From: Streptomyces sp. NRRL S-337
GTDB taxonomy: Bacteria; Actinomycetota; Actinomycetes; Streptomycetales; Streptomycetaceae
DNA length: 64,000 nucleotides
Assembly (NCBI RefSeq): GCF_000720175.1
Contig: NZ_JOIX01000007.1
Span: 62,001-126,000, forward strand
Reading direction: 5' to 3'
The position numbers and the translations under genes were made by a program. Positions within the stretch are counted from its first letter, which is position 1; each line of letters starts with the position of its first letter. Shown in pieces: positions 59,738 to 64,000 of this stretch. Below the pieces are notes generated by a model, which was not told the origin of the DNA, did no database searches, and saw nothing but the letters and a program-made list of their open reading frames with translations.

Positions 59738-61249
59738 TTACTTCTTCACCGCGTCGAGCGCGTCGACGATCCCGTAACCGAAGTGGCTGTTGATGTGCTG
59801 CGTGCCGGTGCAGGTGGTGTCACCCGTGGGGCAGCCGGGGTTGTCCGCCTGCTCCTTGAGGAGCCACTGGATCTCCTGCGGGCTGGACTTCGGGTGGGCG
59901 CTCTTCAGGAGCGCCGCGATGCCCGCCACGTGCGGGGTGGCCATGGACGTACCCGCCAGATAGGCCCAGTCGCCGCCCGGCATGGTGGAGAGGATGTTGC
60001 CGTTCTTGGCGGGCAGGTCGGGCACCTGCTTCGAGTCGCCGCCCGGCGCGGCCACGTCGATCTGGCCCAGGCCGTAGTTCGAGTAGCCGGACTTGAGCTT
60101 GTGCACACCGGTCGCCGCGACCGTCACCGTGCCCGGCAGCTGGGTGGGCACGTCCCAGCAGGTCTTCGGGTTGATGGTGCGCTCCACGGGCGTGGAGTCG
60201 TTCGGGCTGGAGGCGTCGGGCAGCTGCGGGGCCGCCAGATCGAGGTTGGAGTTGCCCGCGGCGGCGACGTTGAGCACGCCCTTGCGCTGCGCGTAGCTCG
60301 CCGCCCGGCCGACCGCGTCAACGATGGCCGCCTGGTCGGCGTCATCCTTGCAGTTGAACATCCACGGGTCGACGTAATAGCTGTTGTTGGTGACCGCCAC
60401 GCCGTGGTCGGCCGCGAAGACGAAGGCGCACACCACGCTCTCGGCGTAGAACAGGCTCGTCTCCGGCTCGCTGACCTTGATGGCGGAGACCTTCACGCCC
60501 GGGGCGACACCGGCCACCCCGACGCCGTTGCGGGCCGCGGCGATCGTGCCGGCGACGTGCGTGCCGTGGTAGTCGCTGGCCGGGTCCCAGGGCCGCCAGG
60601 CCCCCTTGGAGGTGTCGGCCACCCCGCCCACGCAGTTGGCGGACTGCTTGGCGGAGAAGTTGGGCTTCAGGTCCGGGTGGGTGTCGTCCACACCGGTGTC
60701 GATGACGGCGACGGTGACGTTCCGGCTGCCGGGGTTCACCTTCGCGGCCCGGTCGGCCTTGATGGCGGGGAGGTCCCACTGCAGCGGTTCGAGCGGCTCC
60801 TCGCCCTTCGCCTTCGCGGTCCGGCCGGCCGCCGCGAGCTGGGACTTCGACAGGTCCACCTTCTGCGGCTTGCCGACGTCCGTGGTGCCCGACGCCTTCA
60901 GTGGCGCGGTACGGGTCGCACCCGCCGACGCCACGCCCGGCACGGTGCGCATGGAGGCGGCGAACTGCGGATCGGCCGAGTGGACGACGATCACGCCTAT
61001 CTTCTCGTGGGCGACGATCACCTTCCCGCCGGCCCGGGCTATCGCCTTCTCGACCTTGCCGACCGTCGCACGGCCGGGCGTGGTGTTGACGACGTACGAC
61101 AGCAGCGGGCCGTCGGCCGAAGCGGCGGCGGCCCGGGCCTCCTGCGGCGCGGCGGTGGCCGCGGGGGAGAGGACGCCGAGGGACGCCGTCAGAGCCAGCC
61201 CGAGCGGTACGGCCAGCGCCCGCATGCGTCTGGAGCGGGGATGAGCCAT
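59738..61249 (-). CDS. Secreted subtilisin-like serine protease (S8)
   Basis: 503 residues. Sec signal peptide (MRALAVPLGLALTASLGVL, cleavage near ATAAPQEA), an inhibitor-like propeptide (about residues 45-130) and the protease domain with catalytic Asp184 (VIDTGVDD), His228 (SDYHGTHVAG) and Ser435 (GTSMATPHVAG). No C-terminal repeat or anchor, so it should be released outside the cell. Stop is TAA, uncommon here. In S. coelicolor a similar gene lies near the acetate symporter (SCO1824 by memory). ATG at 61249. Confidence 0.93.
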   Translation of the reverse strand: MAHPRSRRMRALAVPLGLALTASLGVLSPAATAAPQEARAAAASADGPLLSYVVNTTPGRATVGKVEKAIARAGGKVIVAHEKIGVIVVHSADPQFAASMRTVPGVASAGATRTAPLKASGTTDVGKPQKVDLSKSQLAAAGRTAKAKGEEPLEPLQWDLPAIKADRAAKVNPGSRNVTVAVIDTGVDDTHPDLKPNFSAKQSANCVGGVADTSKGAWRPWDPASDYHGTHVAGTIAAARNGVGVAGVAPGVKVSAIKVSEPETSLFYAESVVCAFVFAADHGVAVTNNSYYVDPWMFNCKDDADQAAIVDAVGRAASYAQRKGVLNVAAAGNSNLDLAAPQLPDASSPNDSTPVERTINPKTCWDVPTQLPGTVTVAATGVHKLKSGYSNYGLGQIDVAAPGGDSKQVPDLPAKNGNILSTMPGGDWAYLAGTSMATPHVAGIAALLKSAHPKSSPQEIQWLLKEQADNPGCPTGDTTCTGTQHINSHFGYGIVDALDAVKK

Positions 61250-61447
61250 GGGTACTCCACATCATCCGTGAGACCGCCCGGGCGCGGGTTTGCGCACGGG
61301 CGGGTGCAATGAGACGTGAAGTTATCGGCGATCACTCGGGTGCAGCAATGGAATCCGGAGAAAAAACCGGGCGAAAACCGTACGACGGCCGAAGCGGTAC
61401 GCCCTTACCACAACCGGAGGTTGACGTACCGTCACGTCCGCCGGGGA

Positions 61448-61645
61448 TCAGTCCGTGCGGCGCAGGGTGCTGATGCTCAGCGGCGGCAGCGGGATCCGCC
61501 GGCCGTACCAGCGGCGCACGGCGGGGGCCGCACCCGGCCGGGGCTCCGACGGGGCGGTGGCGAGCGGCGCCGGCAGCCGGACGCTGCCGTAAGGGCGCCG
61601 ACGGGGAGTGGAGGGCTGCGGGGCCTGCTGGGGCGGCGGGTTCAC
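61448..61645 (-). CDS. Possible small proline-rich protein
   Basis: 65 codons, GTG at 61645 to TGA at 61448. About 94 percent of third codon positions are G or C, like the surrounding real genes, although no strong ribosome site precedes it. The product is rich in Pro, Arg and Ala and ends RRIPLPPLSISTLRRTD. I recognise no family. Coding-type composition supports a real gene, but it could be chance in an intergenic region. Confidence 0.45.
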   Translation of the reverse strand: MNPPPQQAPQPSTPRRRPYGSVRLPAPLATAPSEPRPGAAPAVRRWYGRRIPLPPLSISTLRRTD

Positions 61646-61763
61646 ACCGGGCTCAACGAAGCGCCCCGCGCGCGGTGGCGGGCCGTGCGGCCATCCGCCG
61701 CATTTTCCTCAGGGTTTCCGCCGGCGGCCCCCTGTCGGATCGGGGGCCACCGCTCTACGATGC

Positions 61764-61777
61764 GTGATCCACGTCAC
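61764..61777 (+). promoter_or_regulatory. Crp-type binding site upstream of the acetate symporter operon
   Basis: GTGATCCACGTCAC fits both the classic GTGA-N6-TCAC pattern and the Streptomyces Crp motif GTG-N6-GNCAC. It ends 90 bp before the DUF485 start. Crp control would make sense for an acetate uptake operon. Confidence 0.55.
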
Positions 61778-61867
61778 TTACGTGAGCTTTATCGTCGGCC
61801 TGGGCCGACCCTCGCGCAGCCGCCGGACCCGGCCCGGAGCACCCGCCCCCTCGCGTCAGGAGATTCC

Positions 61868-62212
61868 GTGAGCGCCGCACCTACCCTCGACCCGGGGACG
61901 CACGAGCCGCCCGACTACCAACAGGTGCAGTCGAGCGCGGAATTCGACGAACTCCGCCGCGCACACCGCTCGTTCGCCTTCCCGCTCACCGCCGCCTTCA
62001 TCGTCTGGTACCTGGTGTACGTCGTGCTGTCGAGCTACGCCGGCGGCTTCATGGCCACCAAGGTCGTCGGCCACCTCAACGTCGCTTTCGTCCTCGGCCT
62101 GGCCCAGTTCGTCACCACCTTCCTCATCGCCTGGTGGTACTCCCGGCACGCCGCCCGCAGGCTCGACCCCAGGGCCGAGGCCATCAAGTCCCGCCTGGAG
62201 GCCGGCGCATGA
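61868..62212 (+). CDS. DUF485 membrane protein, partner of the acetate symporter
   Basis: 114 residues with two helices (FAFPLTAAFIVWYLVYVVLSSYA and FVLGLAQFVTTFLIAWWYS) in the usual DUF485 arrangement, with a cytoplasmic, basic C-terminus. DUF485 proteins (YjcH) are encoded directly before acetate permeases and likely act as a subunit. GTG at 61868 with GGAG upstream. Overlaps the symporter by 4 bp (ATGA). Confidence 0.93.
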   Translation: MSAAPTLDPGTHEPPDYQQVQSSAEFDELRRAHRSFAFPLTAAFIVWYLVYVVLSSYAGGFMATKVVGHLNVAFVLGLAQFVTTFLIAWWYSRHAARRLDPRAEAIKSRLEAGA

Positions 62213-63837
62213 GCCCCTATCAGCAGCTGTCCGCCGTCCCGCTCGCGGCCGGCGGCGCGGGCGAGCACCGCCCCCTGATCATCGCCCTCTTCGCCGTCTT
62301 CGTCGCCGCCACCCTCGGCCTCACCGTCTGGGCCGGCCGGCAGACCAAGGGTGCGGAGGACTTCTACGCCGGCGGCCGCCAGTTCAGCGGCTTCCAGAAC
62401 GGCCTGGCCATCTCCGGCGACTACATGTCCGCCGCGTCCTTCCTGGGCATCGCCGGCGCCATCGCCCTCTTCGGCTACGACGGCTTCCTCTACTCCATCG
62501 GCTTCCTCGTCGCCTGGCTCGTCGCGCTGCTGCTGGTGGCCGAACCGCTGCGCAACTCGGGCCGGTTCACCATGGGCGACGTCCTCGCCTACCGGATGCG
62601 CCAGCGTCCGGTCCGCACCGCCGCGGGCACCTCGACCATCGTCGTCTCGATCTTCTACCTGCTCGCCCAGATGGCGGGCGCCGGGGCGCTGGTCACCCTG
62701 CTGCTGGGCATCACCAGCGAGGCCGGCAAGGTCGCGGTCGTCGTCCTCGTCGGCATCGTGATGATCCTCTACGTCACCATCGGCGGCATGAAGGGCACCA
62801 CCTGGGTCCAGATGATCAAGGCGGTACTGCTGATCGCCGGCACCCTGCTGATCACGTTCCTGGTGGCGCTGAAGTTCCACTTCAACATCTCGTCGCTGCT
62901 CGGCGCCGCGGCGGAGAACAGCCGCAAGGGCGCCGCCTTCCTGGAGCCCGGCCTCAAATACGGCGCCACCGCCACCTCGAAGATCGACTTCATCTCGCTG
63001 GGCCTGGCGCTCGTCCTGGGCACCGCCGGCCTGCCGCACATCCTCATCCGCTTCTACACGGTCCCCACCGCCAAGGCCGCCCGGAAGTCCGTGAACTGGG
63101 CGATCGGCATCATCGGCGTCTTCTACCTGATGACCATCGCGCTCGGCTTCGGCGCCGCGGCCCTCATCAAGCCCGCGGACATCGAGAAGCCCGGCAACAC
63201 CGCCGCCCCGCAGCTCGCCGAGGTCATCGGCGGTGGCGCCGGCTCCACCGGCGGCGCCGTCCTGCTCGCCCTCATCTCCGCGGTCGCCTTCGCCACCATC
63301 CTCGCCGTGGTCGCCGGCCTCACCCTCGCCTCCTCCTCGTCCTTCGCCCACGACATCTACGTCAACGTCCTCCGGAAGGGCGAGGCCACCGAGAAGGAGG
63401 AGGTCGGCGCGGCCCGCTGGGCGACCGTCGGGATCGGCGCGGTCGCCGTCGTCCTGGGCGTCTTCGCCCGCGGGCTGAACGTCGCCGGCCTGGTGGCGCT
63501 GGCCTTCGCGGTCGCCGCCTCCGCCAACCTCCCGACGCTCCTGTACAGCCTGTTCTGGAAGCGCTTCACCACCCAGGGCGCGCTGTGGTCCATCTACGGC
63601 GGCCTGGCCTCCTCCGTCCTCCTGGTGCTCTTCTCGCCCGTCGTCTCCGGCAAGGAGACCTCGATGTTCCCCGGCGCCCACTTCGCCGTCTTCCCGCTGG
63701 AGAACCCCGGCCTGATCTCCATCCCGCTGGGCTTCCTGCTCGGCTGGCTGGGCTCGCTGCTCTCCAAGGAGGAGCCGGACGCCCAGAAGTACGCCGAACT
63801 GGAGGTCCGCTCCCTGACCGGCACCGGAGCGCACTGA
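62209..63837 (+). CDS. actP: Sodium:solute symporter, cation acetate symporter (ActP type)
   Basis: 542 residues with about 13 helices of the SSS family. Markers include QTKGAEDFYAGGRQFSGFQNGLAISGDYMSAASFLGIAG near the start and GLPHILIRFYTVPTAKAARKSV in the middle, and ALVLGTAGLPHIL. These match ActP, which takes up acetate and short carboxylates with sodium. A perfect 19-bp hairpin follows. Confidence 0.94.
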   Translation: MSPYQQLSAVPLAAGGAGEHRPLIIALFAVFVAATLGLTVWAGRQTKGAEDFYAGGRQFSGFQNGLAISGDYMSAASFLGIAGAIALFGYDGFLYSIGFLVAWLVALLLVAEPLRNSGRFTMGDVLAYRMRQRPVRTAAGTSTIVVSIFYLLAQMAGAGALVTLLLGITSEAGKVAVVVLVGIVMILYVTIGGMKGTTWVQMIKAVLLIAGTLLITFLVALKFHFNISSLLGAAAENSRKGAAFLEPGLKYGATATSKIDFISLGLALVLGTAGLPHILIRFYTVPTAKAARKSVNWAIGIIGVFYLMTIALGFGAAALIKPADIEKPGNTAAPQLAEVIGGGAGSTGGAVLLALISAVAFATILAVVAGLTLASSSSFAHDIYVNVLRKGEATEKEEVGAARWATVGIGAVAVVLGVFARGLNVAGLVALAFAVAASANLPTLLYSLFWKRFTTQGALWSIYGGLASSVLLVLFSPVVSGKETSMFPGAHFAVFPLENPGLISIPLGFLLGWLGSLLSKEEPDAQKYAELEVRSLTGTGAH

Positions 63838-63865
63838 CCGCCCCTGAGGCATCCGTACAGGACCC

Positions 63866-63907
63866 GGGCGGGGCGGCGTCGTAGAGATCTACGACGCCGC
63901 CCCGCCC
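63866..63907. terminator. Strong perfect-stem terminator after actP
   Basis: A 19-bp perfect stem (63866-63884 with 63889-63907) with a 4-base AGAT loop, 28 bp after the actP stop. Nothing recognisable follows to the window end (63908-64000). Confidence 0.85.
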
Positions 63908-64000
63908 ACCTCGTGCTTCTCATCCCTGCTCTCTGTCGGACCCATCGCGTAGGCTCGAAGACGTACTGATCGACCAGCGGACGAGGTAGCGGTCCGTAGC

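Larger units (their letters stand above)
61250..61867. other. Intergenic region between protease and acetate symporter operon
   Basis: 618 bp. Contains the possible small gene at 61448-61645 and, near the right end, a Crp-type palindrome (61764-61777). The left 200 bp include the divergent protease promoter region, without boxes I could pick; AT-rich blocks such as GAGAAAAAACC near 61360 stand out. Otherwise nothing. Confidence 0.5.

Overview
The window is a Streptomyces-type chromosome segment. It has very high GC with G/C-biased third codon positions, GTG starts, ATGA/GTGA-coupled operons, an ectABCD cluster, a LAxTG sortase substrate, PHO boxes and one TTA (bldA) codon. Gene order resembles, from memory, the S. 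coelicolor core region around SCO1822-SCO1867 read backwards. No rRNA, convincing tRNA, insertion sequence, prophage or CRISPR array was seen.

Layout. 0-7.4 kb: an oxidative uronate/glucarate catabolic locus with a truncated uronate-dehydrogenase-like gene, kdgD, an unknown TIM-barrel-like partner, a two-component system, an IclR regulator and a ketoglutarate-semialdehyde dehydrogenase. 7.3-11.7 kb: single metabolic genes (GNAT, methyltransferase, FrnE-like DsbA, class V aminotransferase, old yellow enzyme). 11.8-15.3 kb: ectoine/hydroxyectoine operon. 15.8-19.3 kb: amidohydrolase, BASS transporter and a LAETG surface protein. 19.4-29.8 kb: a cobalamin operon of nine genes behind a cobalamin riboswitch. 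29.9-34.5 kb: a three-gene EACC1 / caspase / solute-binding-lipoprotein module, the most unusual part of the window. 34.5-36.1 kb: phosphate transporter pair under a PHO box. 36.4-43.8 kb: aldolase, hydrolase, VOC protein, an ABC-F protein behind a short leader ORF, the nucleoid protein Gbn and an enoyl-CoA hydratase. 43.9-47.2 kb: Asp23/AmaP envelope-stress cluster. 47.2-52.1 kb: SDR, GH15, SURF1, a small zinc-ribbon protein and an exonuclease-BRCT fusion. 52.2-57.2 kb: TetR-controlled acetoacetate-decarboxylase-like / SDR / tandem amidohydrolase operon. 57.3-63.8 kb: peptidase E, fatty acid hydroxylase, lysoplasmalogenase-like protein, subtilisin-like protease, and a DUF485 / cation-acetate symporter operon with a Crp-type site.

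How the parts work together. Uronate oxidation, KdgD and the semialdehyde dehydrogenase would lead hexuronates to 2-oxoglutarate, with a palindrome at the kdgD start site as a candidate IclR operator. EctABCD makes and hydroxylates ectoine. The cob genes cover corrin-ring amidation, adenosylation and aminopropanol-arm steps. The caspase module pairs an intracellular protease domain with extracellular binding and vWA domains and a secreted binding protein, so it looks like a sensor-effector (conflict or programmed-death) device. Its caspase gene carries the only in-frame TTA codon I noticed, which suggests developmental gating.
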